Part shown: positions 1-9,016 of the stretch, one piece after another
Numbering within the stretch: the first letter of the stretch is position 1
How the letters are laid out: every line of letters starts with the position of its first letter
Source of the DNA: Streptomyces chryseus
GTDB taxonomy: Bacteria; Actinomycetota; Actinomycetes; Streptomycetales; Streptomycetaceae
NCBI RefSeq assembly: GCF_014650755.1
Contig: NZ_BMVO01000005.1
Coordinates: 1-64,000, forward strand
Direction of reading: 5' to 3'
DNA: 64,000 bases
Position numbers and translations under genes: made by a program
Notes under the pieces: model-generated
Database searches by the model: none
What the model was told of the DNA's origin: nothing
What the model saw: only the letters and a program-made list of their open reading frames with translations

Positions 1-1580
1 CGATGGAGCATGGGTTGGTTCCGCCGTCTTTGCATGTGGTGCGGCCGAATGATCACATCCGGTTCGAGGAGTCGCCGTTCTTTCTGGCGGATCGTGTGAT
101 GGCGTGGCCCAGGGGTGAGGAGCCTCGTCGGGCGGCGGTGAGCGCGTTCGGGATGGGCGGGGTGAACGCCCATGTGATCGTGGAGGAGCCGCCCGCGCCG
201 GTGGTGCGGGGTGTGTTGGCGCAGGACTCGCACCTGTTGCGGGTGAGCGCTGCGGACGAGCCGACGCTGCGGGCCCTGGCCGGCGCGTACGCGGAGCGGG
301 TGGCCGGGATCTCCGGTGAGGAGCTGGGCGATGTCGCGTTCACGGCGAACGCCGGGCGCGCGGGGCATCGTTTCCGTGCGGTCGTACGGGGTGCTGACGG
401 GCGTGAGGTGGCCGCCGGCCTGAGGGAAGTGGCCACGGGTGGCCTCCCGGTGTCGCGCAGGGGCGGCGCGGCCGCGCCGGTCGCGTTCATGTTCACCGGT
501 CAGGGTTCGCAGTACGCGGGTATGGGCCGTGGTCTGTACGCGGCGGAGCCGGTGTTCCGGGCCGCGTTGGACGAATGTGCCGGGTTGTTGGCCCCGTACC
601 TCGATGTGCCGTTGCCGGACCTGCTGTTCGGTGGGGCGACGGATCGGCTCGACCGGACCCGGTACGCACAGGTGGGCATCGTGTCCGTGCAGGTGGCTCT
701 GGTGCGCTGGCTGGAGTCGGCAGGGGTGCGTCCGGACGCGGTGGTCGGCCACAGTCTGGGTGAGCTGACGGCCGCGTGGGCCGCCGGTGTGCTGGGCCTG
801 GAGGACCTGCTGCGGTTGACGGTCGTGCGGGGCGGGCTGATGGAATCCCAGCCCGGTGCGGGCGCGATGGCGGTCGTTCACGCGGACGCCGGGACGGTGT
901 CGTCGGCCCTGGCCGGGTTCGCGGGGGTGGAGATCGCCGCGTTCAACGCACCCCGGGTGGTGACCGTGACCGGCCCGGCCGGCGCGGTGGAGCGCTTCAG
1001 CCGGGAGTCGGGGCTGCGGTGCCGGCCGCTGGTGGTCAGTCACGCGTTCCACTCCGCCGCGATGCAGGGGGCGGTGGCACCCTTCGTCGAGGCCGTGGCC
1101 GGCACGCCGTTGTCGCCGCCCGAGGTGGCGTTCGCGTCGTCGGTGACGGGAGGATGGCACACGGCCGAGTCGGTGACCGACCCCGGGTACTGGGGCCGGG
1201 CCATTCGCGAGCCGGTGCGCTTCTCCCAGGCCGTGGCCACGCTTGAGGAGGTGGGTGCCGGATCGGTGTGGGAGATCGGACCGCATCCGCAGCTGACCTC
1301 CCTGGCCCGGGCCTCATGGGCAGGTGCGCACCCGGTGTGGCTGAGCACGCTGCGGCGCGAGCGCACCGACCAGGCCGAGGTGCACACAGCGCTGGCCACC
1401 TACGTCAACCAGACCTCCGGCGACCTCGACTGGCCCGCGCTGCACCAGGGCAAGGGCCGGCAGACCGTGACCATCCCCACCTACCCCTTCAACCGGCAGC
1501 GGTACTGGGTCTCCGCGGACCCGCCCGGCACCACGATGAACCACACGAACGAGATGAGAAGGCCCCAGCGTCATGGCTAG
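1..1580 (+). CDS. Type I PKS, KS-AT protein (5' end missing)
   Basis: The gene enters the window already open. Counting from the first visible Met (nt 3), residues 1-63 are the C-terminal end of a ketosynthase, ending in the conserved FGMGGVNAHVIVEEP stretch. Residues 160-450 form an acyltransferase with GQGSQ at 166-170 and GHSLGE at 249-254 (nucleophile S251). HAFH at 347-350 is the motif usually linked to malonyl-CoA selection. The post-AT linker (YPFNRQRYW) follows and the protein stops about 25 residues later, so no DH, KR or ACP is attached. The missing domains are on the protein encoded at 2691-6638, so this is half of a split module. The stop overlaps the next start by 8 nt. The ketosynthase active site lies off-window and cannot be judged. 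Confidence 0.95.
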   Translation, partial: MEHGLVPPSLHVVRPNDHIRFEESPFFLADRVMAWPRGEEPRRAAVSAFGMGGVNAHVIVEEPPAPVVRGVLAQDSHLLRVSAADEPTLRALAGAYAERVAGISGEELGDVAFTANAGRAGHRFRAVVRGADGREVAAGLREVATGGLPVSRRGGAAAPVAFMFTGQGSQYAGMGRGLYAAEPVFRAALDECAGLLAPYLDVPLPDLLFGGATDRLDRTRYAQVGIVSVQVALVRWLESAGVRPDAVVGHSLGELTAAWAAGVLGLEDLLRLTVVRGGLMESQPGAGAMAVVHADAGTVSSALAGFAGVEIAAFNAPRVVTVTGPAGAVERFSRESGLRCRPLVVSHAFHSAAMQGAVAPFVEAVAGTPLSPPEVAFASSVTGGWHTAESVTDPGYWGRAIREPVRFSQAVATLEEVGAGSVWEIGPHPQLTSLARASWAGAHPVWLSTLRRERTDQAEVHTALATYVNQTSGDLDWPALHQGKGRQTVTIPTYPFNRQRYWVSADPPGTTMNHTNEMRRPQRHG

Positions 1581-2694
1581 CGAATACGGACTCAAGCGGT
1601 ACTTCAACGGAGAAGCGGCACACCTGATCGGCGGCAGGATTCGCGCCGTCCACCCCGAGTTCGACGTGGAGGGCTACGCGACCGAGGTCGAGGAGCGCAT
1701 TCCCGGCAAGGAGCTGAAGGATCGCGTCCTCGTCCTGGCCGAGGGACTGCGCACCCGCCTGCCCGCGGACTACGCCGACGCCGTGCCGATCCTCCTGGCC
1801 GTCCTCGGCGACGAACTCGCCGAGGGGGAGGGCATGTTCAACCACAGTTGGTTCCTCATGCCGGTCGCCCGATTCGTGGAGGAGTACGGCCTCGACCACC
1901 CGGAGCTGTCACTGGACGCCATCGAGGAGATCACCAAGCGGCACACGGGTGAGTACGCGATCCGGCCGTACGTCGAACAGCACTACGCGCTGACGATGGA
2001 GCGCGTCGCCGACTGGGCCCGCAGCCCCAGCCACAATGTGCGGCGCCTGGCGAGTGAGGGAATCCGCTCCCGCCTGCCCTGGGCCCGGACGCTGACCATG
2101 TTCGTCAAGGACCCCCAGCCGGTCCTGGAGATCCTGGAGCCGCTGCGCAGCGACTCCTCGGAGTACGTGCGCAAGTCCGTCGCCAACAACCTCAACGACA
2201 TCTCCAAGGACGCCCCCGACCTCGCGCTCGCGACCGTGCTGCGGTGGAGGGAGGAGAGCCCCACGCCCGAGACCAGCTGGATCGTCAAGCACGGGCTGCG
2301 CACCCTGGTGAAGAAGGGCGATCAGCAGGCCCTGGCCATCCTCGGGGCCACGGGCGGCGAGCACGTCAAGGTGCCCAGGCTGGAGATCACCCCCCGGTCG
2401 GTGACCATCGGGGACACGCTCGTCATCAGTTTCGACATCGAGAACACCGACGCCCGGTCGCACAGCATCGCGATCGACTACGTGGTGCACCACGTACGCA
2501 AGAACGGGCGCAGCATCCCCAAGGTCTTCAAGCTCACCACCCTCGAACTCGGCCCCGGCGAGCGGCGGTCCCTGGAGAAGACCCACACGATCAAGGAGGT
2601 GCAGACCCGCCGGTACTACTCGGGTGCGCACACCGTCGACATCCAGGTGAACGGTCTCGTCCAGGCCACCGAGCGATTCGACCTCCACACATGA
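1573..2694 (+). CDS. AlkC-family DNA alkylation repair glycosylase
   Basis: 373 aa. Residues about 1-255 are an alpha-helical HEAT-like repeat domain of the AlkC/AlkD superfamily. The stretches SEGIRSRLPWA and YVRKSVANNLNDISKDAPD are what I know as the AlkC (COG4335) signature. Residues about 265-373 are beta-rich (VTIGDTLVISFDIENTDARS) and match the C-terminal Ig-like domain known in AlkC. The family removes N3-alkylated adenine and related cationic bases by base excision without base flipping. The ATG at 1573 overlaps the upstream PKS stop by 8 nt, and its own stop overlaps the next PKS start as ATGA, so it is translated with the PKS genes. By analogy with the AlkD-type resistance proteins of the yatakemycin and CC-1065 clusters, I infer a self-resistance role. 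The family call is firm; the role is inference. Confidence 0.88.
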   Translation: MASEYGLKRYFNGEAAHLIGGRIRAVHPEFDVEGYATEVEERIPGKELKDRVLVLAEGLRTRLPADYADAVPILLAVLGDELAEGEGMFNHSWFLMPVARFVEEYGLDHPELSLDAIEEITKRHTGEYAIRPYVEQHYALTMERVADWARSPSHNVRRLASEGIRSRLPWARTLTMFVKDPQPVLEILEPLRSDSSEYVRKSVANNLNDISKDAPDLALATVLRWREESPTPETSWIVKHGLRTLVKKGDQQALAILGATGGEHVKVPRLEITPRSVTIGDTLVISFDIENTDARSHSIAIDYVVHHVRKNGRSIPKVFKLTTLELGPGERRSLEKTHTIKEVQTRRYYSGAHTVDIQVNGLVQATERFDLHT

Positions 2695-5600
2695 GCGGCT
2701 TCCGGTCAGTTCTCGACGCCGCCGATCCGCTCGTCTCCGACCACCGGATCGGCGGCATCCCGGTCGTGCCCGCCGCCGCCCAGATCGACGCCATGCTGTC
2801 CGCCTGCGATGCCCGGCGCCCCGACTGCCGGTGGACGCTGGAGCAGGTCGCCTTCAGGGTGCCCCTGCTCGTGGCGGGGCCCCAGGCGGAGCTGGAGGTC
2901 CATACGGACGAGGACGGCCGGTGCGCGGTCCGTTCCGCGCGTCCGGCGGACGGCTTACCCGTCGAGCACAGCACCGCCCGGGTGTCCGGCAGTCCGCTGC
3001 CGCCGCCCGGCTACGTCGATGTGGCCGCGCTGCGGGCCGGCTGCACCGAGCAGGTGCCGTTGTCGGACGTGGCCGCGTGGCGCGAGGCGAGCGGGATCGC
3101 GTACGGCCCGGCGTACCAGGTGATCCGGTCGGCGCACCGGGGCCCCGGCCGGATGCTGCTGATGCTCCGGGCGGCCGACGACGCGGACGCGGCGTCGGTG
3201 CCCCCCTTCGTACCGCCGGCGCTGCTCGACAGCGTCTTCCAGGCGCTCGGCATGCTCGACGACGGCGCGGCCGGGGCGTGTCTGCCCTGGTACGTCGGCC
3301 GGCTGGTGGCCCGCCGCAGGATCTCCGGCACGGTGATCGCGGTGGTCGAGCGGGACGAACCGGCCGACGCCGGGGGCCGGGGCGGTGCCGTACGCGGACG
3401 GGCCACGGTCTGCAACCAGCAGGGGGAGGTCCTCCTGGAGCTGGACCGCGTCACCCTCAAAGCCGCCGGGCCCGTGGCGTCCCCCGAGCCCCCAGCGCCC
3501 GCGGCGGCGACCGCCACCGCGGTCGCCGCCGCGCCGGCCGAGCCGGAACCGGCGCTGCCGGCGGTCCCGTTGATCGAGACCGTCGTCTGGCGGGAGGCGG
3601 AACCGGCTGCCACGCACCCTGCGGCGGCCGAGGGGCCCGTGCTCGTCGTTTCCGAGCACGAACTCCGTCCGCCGGCAGGCCGGGACGTCGTGCACCTGAC
3701 GCCCGCACAACTGTCCGGCGAGGGACTCGACACGCTGTCGGCCGACACCCGTTTCCGGGAGGTGGTGTACGTCGCACCGCGCGGGGTGGCCGGTGAAGCG
3801 CGGGTGACGCGGGCCCTGCAGGACGTCTTCGCGCTGGTGCGCCGGATCGCGGCACGCCCGCCGATGCCCGACCTGCTGATCGTCACGACCGCCGCGCACC
3901 AGGTGGCCGCGCGGGACGCCGTCGACCCGTTCATGACCGCCCTGTGGGGCCTCGGGCGCACGCTGCGCGTCGAGCATCCCCGTACCAGGATCCGCCTGCT
4001 CGACCTCGGCGTCGAGGAGCCGGCCGGCCCGGAGCGCGGCCGTGCCACTGCCGTGTGGGAGGCGCTGGGCCAGGACCGGCCGGAACTCGCCCGGCGTGAC
4101 GGCGCCTGGTACGAGCCCTCGGTCCAGGCGCTGCCGGCGAGCACGCCCGGCGCGGTGCGGTACGACGGCGGTCGCTTCCTGGTCACCGGCGGCATGGGCG
4201 GCATCGGCCTGCGGGTCGCGGAGTTCCTCGCGGAGGCGGGCTGCGCCCATCTGACCCTGGTCGGGCGGACCGTGCCGGAACAGGGAGACGCCCGCGAACG
4301 CCTCGACCGGCTCGGGGCGCGCTGTGACCTCGCGATCGTCGCGGCGGACGTCCGCTCGCTGCGCGAGGAGCTGGCCGGCGCGGCACGCTACGACGGCGTG
4401 TTCCACGCCGCGGGGGTGTTGCGCGACGGACTGGCGCGCAGCCTGACGCCGGAGCAGGTGGACGCCGTACTCGGGCCCAAGATCGGTGGCGTACACGCGC
4501 TGGCCGACCTGGTGTCCGGGCACGACCGGCCCGGTTTCGTCGCCCTGTTCTCCTCGGTCGCGGCGGTACGGGCGAACCTCGGCCAGAGCGCCTACGCCGC
4601 GGCCAACGCCTACCTGGACGGCTACGCAGCCCGACAGCGCGCCGAAGGCCGGCCCTGGTACAGCCTCGGCTGGGGCCTGTGGACCGTCGGCATGGGCGAG
4701 TCCATCGCCCCGAAGGCCGCCGCGCACGGCATCCCCGCCCTCACCGCGCAGGACGGCATCAGCCTGCTCCGCACGGTTTTGAGCCATCCTCCCGCGCATT
4801 ACGTCCTGTCCGCCGCCGCGAAAGCGAAGGATGCACCTATGACTGCTGTCACGCCGGAAACCGGGCTCTGGCTGCCGCTCGCCCACGCGCTCAAGAAGGT
4901 CCTGCTCGTCGACGACGTGTCGTCGCAGGACGATCTGCTGGAGCTGGGGCTCGACTCGATGATGGCGGTCGAGCTGGCCGCCTCGCTGAGCGTCGACGGG
5001 CTCGACATCGACCCGATGGTGTTCTTCGAACACAGCAACGTCGGGGCGCTCCTCGCCCACCTCGACTCGCTGCCGCGCAGCGCTCCCGACGCCCCGCCCG
5101 CCCCGGCCCCGGCCCGTGCGGAGCCCGCGGCACGTCCGGTGCGCGCGGCGCAGGTCTCGGCGCCGCAGCAGCGGCCGGCGACGGCCGTGGACGGGCCGGC
5201 GGCCCCTGCGGCTCCGGCCACGGCCGCGCCCTTCGTCCCCGACTGGGATCGCTTCCGGGACGTGACCCCCGCCCCGGCGGCCCCGGCCGTGGTGTCGCCC
5301 ACCCCGGCGGCCCCGGCGGCCGTGCCCACCCCCGCCGCCCCGGCCCCCGCTCCGTACCCGGCCGGATCCCCCGCCGGATCCCCGCCCCCGGCCACCGGCC
5401 GGACACCGCGGCGGACGCTGCCGGGCCGACTGGCCGACGCCCCGCACGGCACGTTCCTCGACCGGCGCATCGACGCCCTGTCGACGGAGGACCGCCTGAT
5501 CGTCGCCAAGGACGAGTACTTCTACGAGCCCGTCATCGAGGAGGCCACGGGGTCCCGGATCAAGTTCGACGGCCGCTGGTTCCTCAACTTCGCCTCGTAC

Positions 5601-6638
5601 AGCTACCTCGGGCTGATCGGGCACGACTACATCGACGACCAGGCCCTGCGCGCCGTGGAGCGGCACGGGACCGGCGCCCACGGGGTACGGCTGCTGGCCG
5701 GCACCCTGCACCTGCACCGGGAGCTGGAACTGGCGCTGGCCCGCTTCCTGGGCACCGAGGACGCCATCGTCTTCTCCAGCGGATACATGGCGAACGTGGC
5801 GACGGTCGGCGCTCTCGTCGGCCCCGGCGACTTCGTCATCGGCGACGTCTACAACCACGCCAGCATCCTGGACGGCTACCGGCTGTCCGGGGCCACCGTC
5901 ATCACCTACGCCCACAACGACCTCGCCGACCTGGAACGCGCCCTGCGCAAGGTCGGTGACGCGGGCCGCCTGGTGGTCACCGACGCGGTGTTCAGCATGG
6001 ACGGCGATGTGGCCGACCTGCCCGGCATCGTGGAGCTGTGCGAGCGGTACGACGCCCCGCTGATGGTCGACGAGGCGCACAGCCTGGGCGTGCTCGGCGA
6101 CACCGGGCGCGGCATCACCGAGCACTTCGGCATCGACCCGGCGCGGGTCGACGTCAAGATGGGCACGCTCTCCAAGACGGTGCCGAGCGCGGGCGGTTAC
6201 GTCGCCGGGTCCCGCGATCTGGTCTTCGCGCTCAAGAACAACGCGCGGGGCTGGATGTTCTCGGCGGCCGCGACACCCGCCCAGGTGGCGGCGGCCAAGG
6301 CCGCGGTCGAGGTGATGGCGGCCGCCCCGTCCCTCACCCGCGAGCTGCGGGTCAGGACGGACCGGTACAGGGAGCAGCTGCGCGCCCTGGGCTTCGACAC
6401 GCTGGCCAGTGAGACGCCGGTGGTGCCGATCATCTGCACCAGCGCGGAACAGGCGGGGTCGATGGCCCGGCTGTGCCAGCTCGACGGACTCTTCGTCCAG
6501 CCGATCGTCTACCCGGCAGTGCCGCGGACACTGCCCCGGCTGCGGACCATCGTCAACCTCAGTCACTCCGACGCCGACCTGGACGCGGCCGTCGTGACGC
6601 TGGAGAAGGCCGGCCGCGCCTGCGGCCTCATTCGCTGA
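2691..6638 (+). CDS. PKS DH-KR-ACP with C-terminal alpha-oxoamine synthase
   Basis: 1315 aa. The start is the ATG overlapping the previous stop (ATGA); longer in-frame extensions only shadow the upstream gene. The dehydratase has H18xxxGxxxxP and D180xxxQ184. A pseudo-KR stretch follows, then a ketoreductase from about residue 485 with TGGMGGIG and catalytic Y635 in SAYAAANAY. The ACP carries LGLDSMMAVEL (phosphopantetheine Ser756). An Ala/Pro-rich linker of about 130 residues leads to a PLP-dependent alpha-oxoamine synthase (about 920-1315) with VDEAHSLGVLG and Schiff-base Lys1162 in GTLSKT. No enoylreductase, KS or AT is present, so it must work with the KS-AT protein upstream. AOS domains release acyl chains by decarboxylative condensation with an amino acid (compare RedN, serine palmitoyltransferase), giving an alpha-aminoketone. 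Polyene formation is expected if the module iterates. The amino acid cannot be read from sequence. Confidence 0.93.
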   Translation: MSGFRSVLDAADPLVSDHRIGGIPVVPAAAQIDAMLSACDARRPDCRWTLEQVAFRVPLLVAGPQAELEVHTDEDGRCAVRSARPADGLPVEHSTARVSGSPLPPPGYVDVAALRAGCTEQVPLSDVAAWREASGIAYGPAYQVIRSAHRGPGRMLLMLRAADDADAASVPPFVPPALLDSVFQALGMLDDGAAGACLPWYVGRLVARRRISGTVIAVVERDEPADAGGRGGAVRGRATVCNQQGEVLLELDRVTLKAAGPVASPEPPAPAAATATAVAAAPAEPEPALPAVPLIETVVWREAEPAATHPAAAEGPVLVVSEHELRPPAGRDVVHLTPAQLSGEGLDTLSADTRFREVVYVAPRGVAGEARVTRALQDVFALVRRIAARPPMPDLLIVTTAAHQVAARDAVDPFMTALWGLGRTLRVEHPRTRIRLLDLGVEEPAGPERGRATAVWEALGQDRPELARRDGAWYEPSVQALPASTPGAVRYDGGRFLVTGGMGGIGLRVAEFLAEAGCAHLTLVGRTVPEQGDARERLDRLGARCDLAIVAADVRSLREELAGAARYDGVFHAAGVLRDGLARSLTPEQVDAVLGPKIGGVHALADLVSGHDRPGFVALFSSVAAVRANLGQSAYAAANAYLDGYAARQRAEGRPWYSLGWGLWTVGMGESIAPKAAAHGIPALTAQDGISLLRTVLSHPPAHYVLSAAAKAKDAPMTAVTPETGLWLPLAHALKKVLLVDDVSSQDDLLELGLDSMMAVELAASLSVDGLDIDPMVFFEHSNVGALLAHLDSLPRSAPDAPPAPAPARAEPAARPVRAAQVSAPQQRPATAVDGPAAPAAPATAAPFVPDWDRFRDVTPAPAAPAVVSPTPAAPAAVPTPAAPAPAPYPAGSPAGSPPPATGRTPRRTLPGRLADAPHGTFLDRRIDALSTEDRLIVAKDEYFYEPVIEEATGSRIKFDGRWFLNFASYSYLGLIGHDYIDDQALRAVERHGTGAHGVRLLAGTLHLHRELELALARFLGTEDAIVFSSGYMANVATVGALVGPGDFVIGDVYNHASILDGYRLSGATVITYAHNDLADLERALRKVGDAGRLVVTDAVFSMDGDVADLPGIVELCERYDAPLMVDEAHSLGVLGDTGRGITEHFGIDPARVDVKMGTLSKTVPSAGGYVAGSRDLVFALKNNARGWMFSAAATPAQVAAAKAAVEVMAAAPSLTRELRVRTDRYREQLRALGFDTLASETPVVPIICTSAEQAGSMARLCQLDGLFVQPIVYPAVPRTLPRLRTIVNLSHSDADLDAAVVTLEKAGRACGLIR

Positions 6639-6718
6639 GAAGCCGTCGGACGGAGCGCCCGACCTGACCGCATCACCGCGCACCGTCCGTACACACGCCA
6701 ACCGAGGGGGAAACGAAC

Positions 6719-7027
6719 ATGACCGGTATCGACACCGCGGCGTTCTTCGGAGCGGTTCTGAAGACCATCGCCTCGACCCGCAACCACAGCACCGACCAGC
6801 GCGAGTACGACTCCGGCGTGCTGGAGCCGGCCCGGCGGATCCGTGAGTCCGAGAAGGAGGTCGGCGACCGCCCGCTGTCCTCCGCCGAGGCCGAGCAGGT
6901 GCTCGGCCTGCTGGAGACGACGCTGCGCACCAAGCGCACCCCGGACGAGGAGCGCGAGTACTACCTCCAGTACATCGAGAAGGTCGCCGGGATCAGCCGG
7001 GCCTCGCTGAGTGTGTCCGGCTGGTGA
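6719..7027 (+). CDS. Small hypothetical protein in PKS operon
   Basis: 102 aa, not recognised. It is charged and mostly helical, without a signal peptide, transmembrane segment or Cys/His cluster. The N-terminal part (TGIDTAAFFGAVLKTIAS) is amphipathic; the rest is Glu/Arg-rich, including TPDEEREYYLQYIEK. A good RBS (GAGGGGG) precedes the ATG after an 80-nt gap, and the stop overlaps the GTG start of the deacylase gene by 4 nt, so it belongs to the operon. It could be an accessory or partner protein for the PKS or deacylase, but nothing in the sequence establishes this. Confidence 0.75.
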   Translation: MTGIDTAAFFGAVLKTIASTRNHSTDQREYDSGVLEPARRIRESEKEVGDRPLSSAEAEQVLGLLETTLRTKRTPDEEREYYLQYIEKVAGISRASLSVSGW

Positions 7028-8163
7028 GTACGCCGCGTCTCGCGTGGTACAGCCACGAGATCTGCTTCTGGCACGACCCGGGCCCCGGATCGGGGTACGT
7101 CCCCGTCGGGCCGGGCGTCGAGCCGCTGCGCCAGTTCGCGGTCGACCCGGACCTCCGGCGCGCCGAGGGCCTGGTCAAGGCGTCCGGCGTGATGGACCGG
7201 TTCACCTGCCTCACCCCGGCGCCGGCCTCCGACGAGGACCTGCTCCTCGTGCACGTACCCGAGCACATCGAGCGGGTCGAGGCGGCGTCGGCGGCCGGAG
7301 CGGGCGACGCCGGTGTGTACGCGCACGTCAACTACCACAGCGCGCAGGCCGCGAGGCTTGCCGTCGGGGCCTGCGTGCAGGCCGTCCAGGACGTCCTGGA
7401 CGGCCGCTTCGACCGGGCGTACTGCCTGGTGCGCCCGCCCGGCCACCATGCGGAGCCGGACCGGGCGATGGCGCTGTGCCTGTACAACAACCTGGCTGTG
7501 GCCGCCCGTGCGGCGCAGCGCCGCGGGGCGCGCCGGGTGCTGGTCCTGGACTGGGACGTGCACCACGGCAACGGCATTCAGAGGACCTTCTACGAGGACC
7601 CCGACGTGCTGTACGTCTCGGTGCACCAGGAAGGACTGTTCCCGGCGGCGTCCGGTCTCGTGCTGGAGACCGGCGCGGGCGCGGGCACGGGCAGCACCCT
7701 CAACGTGCCGCTGCCCGCCGGCTCGGGCCACGGCGCCTACCTCGCGGTGATGGACCGCATCGTGGCGCCGGCGGCCCGCGCCTTCGGGCCGGATCTGATC
7801 CTGGTGGCGGCGGGCGTCGACGCGAGCGGTCACGATCCGATGGGCCGGATGCTCTGCACCAGCCGGACCTTCCACGCCATGACGTCGGCGATGTGCCGGC
7901 TCGCGGACGAACTGACCGGGGGCAGGATCGTCTTCGCCCACGAGGGCGGCTACTCGGCGTGGTACCAGCCGACGCTGGTGCTGGGCACGGCGAGCGCGAT
8001 CGCCGGTCTGCCGGCCCCTCAGGACCCCTTCCTGCACGCGCTCGAACACCTGCCGGGCCAGCGCCTCCAGCGCCACCAGGAGCGGGTCGTCAAGCACTTG
8101 GAGGAGCACCACCCGCTGCTGGCCGGCCCGGCGCCCGCGCCCGAGGACGGAGGTCCGCGATGA
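7024..8163 (+). CDS. HDAC-fold zinc amidohydrolase (class II type)
   Basis: 379 aa, GTG start overlapping the previous stop (GTGA). It belongs to the arginase/deacetylase superfamily, nearest to bacterial class II HDAC-like enzymes and acetylpolyamine amidohydrolases. The charge-relay pair H141-H142 is in RPPGHH. Zinc ligands are D178 and H180 (DWDVHHG) and D271 (GHDPMG), and the transition-state Tyr is in HEGGY. All catalytic residues are present, so activity is expected. These enzymes hydrolyse N-acyl amides on lysine, polyamines or small molecules. Inside this operon, removal of an N-acyl protecting group from the amine set by the AOS domain is a reasonable guess, as a late activation step. 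The substrate is unknown. The stop overlaps the thioesterase start as ATGA. Confidence 0.9.
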   Translation: MSTPRLAWYSHEICFWHDPGPGSGYVPVGPGVEPLRQFAVDPDLRRAEGLVKASGVMDRFTCLTPAPASDEDLLLVHVPEHIERVEAASAAGAGDAGVYAHVNYHSAQAARLAVGACVQAVQDVLDGRFDRAYCLVRPPGHHAEPDRAMALCLYNNLAVAARAAQRRGARRVLVLDWDVHHGNGIQRTFYEDPDVLYVSVHQEGLFPAASGLVLETGAGAGTGSTLNVPLPAGSGHGAYLAVMDRIVAPAARAFGPDLILVAAGVDASGHDPMGRMLCTSRTFHAMTSAMCRLADELTGGRIVFAHEGGYSAWYQPTLVLGTASAIAGLPAPQDPFLHALEHLPGQRLQRHQERVVKHLEEHHPLLAGPAPAPEDGGPR

Positions 8164-8972
8164 GCGGCTGGTGGATGGCGGTCGGGGCCGGCGCGCGCAG
8201 GCGGACCGGCGCCGGACGGGAGCCCGTGCCCCGTCCCCGGTACCGGGTCGTGGCGCTCCCGCACGCCGGCGGGTGGCCCTCCGCGTTCCGCTCCTGGTGG
8301 CAGGTGCTGCCCGACGACGTCGAGTGCGTCGTCGCCCAGTTGCCCGGACGCGGCGTGCGCATCAACGAGCCGCTGCTGACCCGCGTCGAGCCGCTGGTCG
8401 ACGCCCTCGGCCGGGGCCTGGCGGAGCTGGAGCCGCTGCCGTACGCGATCATCGGGCACAGCTTCGGCAGCGTGCTCGGATACGAACTCGCCCGGGCGAT
8501 GGAGCAGAAGGGGCTGCCGCCCGCCCTGCTCGCCGTGTCCGCGCGCCAGCCGCCGTGCTTCCCCAGCGAGCCGCCGTTCGCGCACCTCAGGAGCGACACG
8601 GAGCTGCTGGAGCACCTGACGGACATCGGCGGGATGTCTCCCGTCCTGATGGACCGCCCCGACCTGGTCCAGCCGTCGCTCCGCGCGATCCGGGCCGACC
8701 TGGAGGCCATGGAGACCTACCGGCGACCGCTGTCCGGCACCCGCGTCCCCATCCTCGCGCTCAGCGCGGTCGACGATCCGGTCGTCGTCCACGACCGGAT
8801 GCACCTGTGGTCGCTGGAGACCTCGGGCGGCTTCAGCCGCCAGGCGTTCACCGGCGGCCACTTCTACCTCTACACCCCCGCCAACGCGGCGGCGGTCGCC
8901 GCCCGCCTGGTGCCCGGCCTCGACACCCCCCGGTCGTCCGCGGCACCGCTCCCGTCCCCCCTGGCCCGATGA
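8160..8972 (+). CDS. Type II thioesterase
   Basis: 270 aa alpha/beta-hydrolase of the editing TEII family found beside PKS and NRPS genes. ALPHAGG near residue 33-38 forms the oxyanion region, GHSFGSVLGYELA carries nucleophile Ser101, and the acid (VDDPVV) and base (GGHFYLY) are in place near the C-terminus. TEII enzymes clear stalled or misprimed acyl groups from carrier proteins. The ATG at 8160 overlaps the deacylase stop; a longer frame upstream is only an extension through the deacylase gene. Product release here is probably by the AOS domain, so editing is the likelier role. Confidence 0.93.
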   Translation: MSGWWMAVGAGARRRTGAGREPVPRPRYRVVALPHAGGWPSAFRSWWQVLPDDVECVVAQLPGRGVRINEPLLTRVEPLVDALGRGLAELEPLPYAIIGHSFGSVLGYELARAMEQKGLPPALLAVSARQPPCFPSEPPFAHLRSDTELLEHLTDIGGMSPVLMDRPDLVQPSLRAIRADLEAMETYRRPLSGTRVPILALSAVDDPVVVHDRMHLWSLETSGGFSRQAFTGGHFYLYTPANAAAVAARLVPGLDTPRSSAAPLPSPLAR

Positions 8973-9016
8973 CCGTGTCGGGCACCGATGAGCACCACCC
9001 CCCGAAAGGAACCACC

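Noticed and set aside
3480..4150. Possible enoylreductase between DH and KR
   Set aside because: The region is an Ala/Pro linker plus a pseudo-KR fold; no NADPH-binding GxGGVG motif of ER domains is present.
2955..6701. Very long minus-strand open frame across the second PKS gene
   Set aside because: It is an exact shadow of a gene with full PKS motifs, has Arg/Gly/His/Val-rich low-information sequence and no RBS; such frames are common antisense to GC-rich Streptomyces genes. The same applies to the frames antisense to pnkp (20716-24696), acnA (47007-49619) and GH92 (53378-55018).
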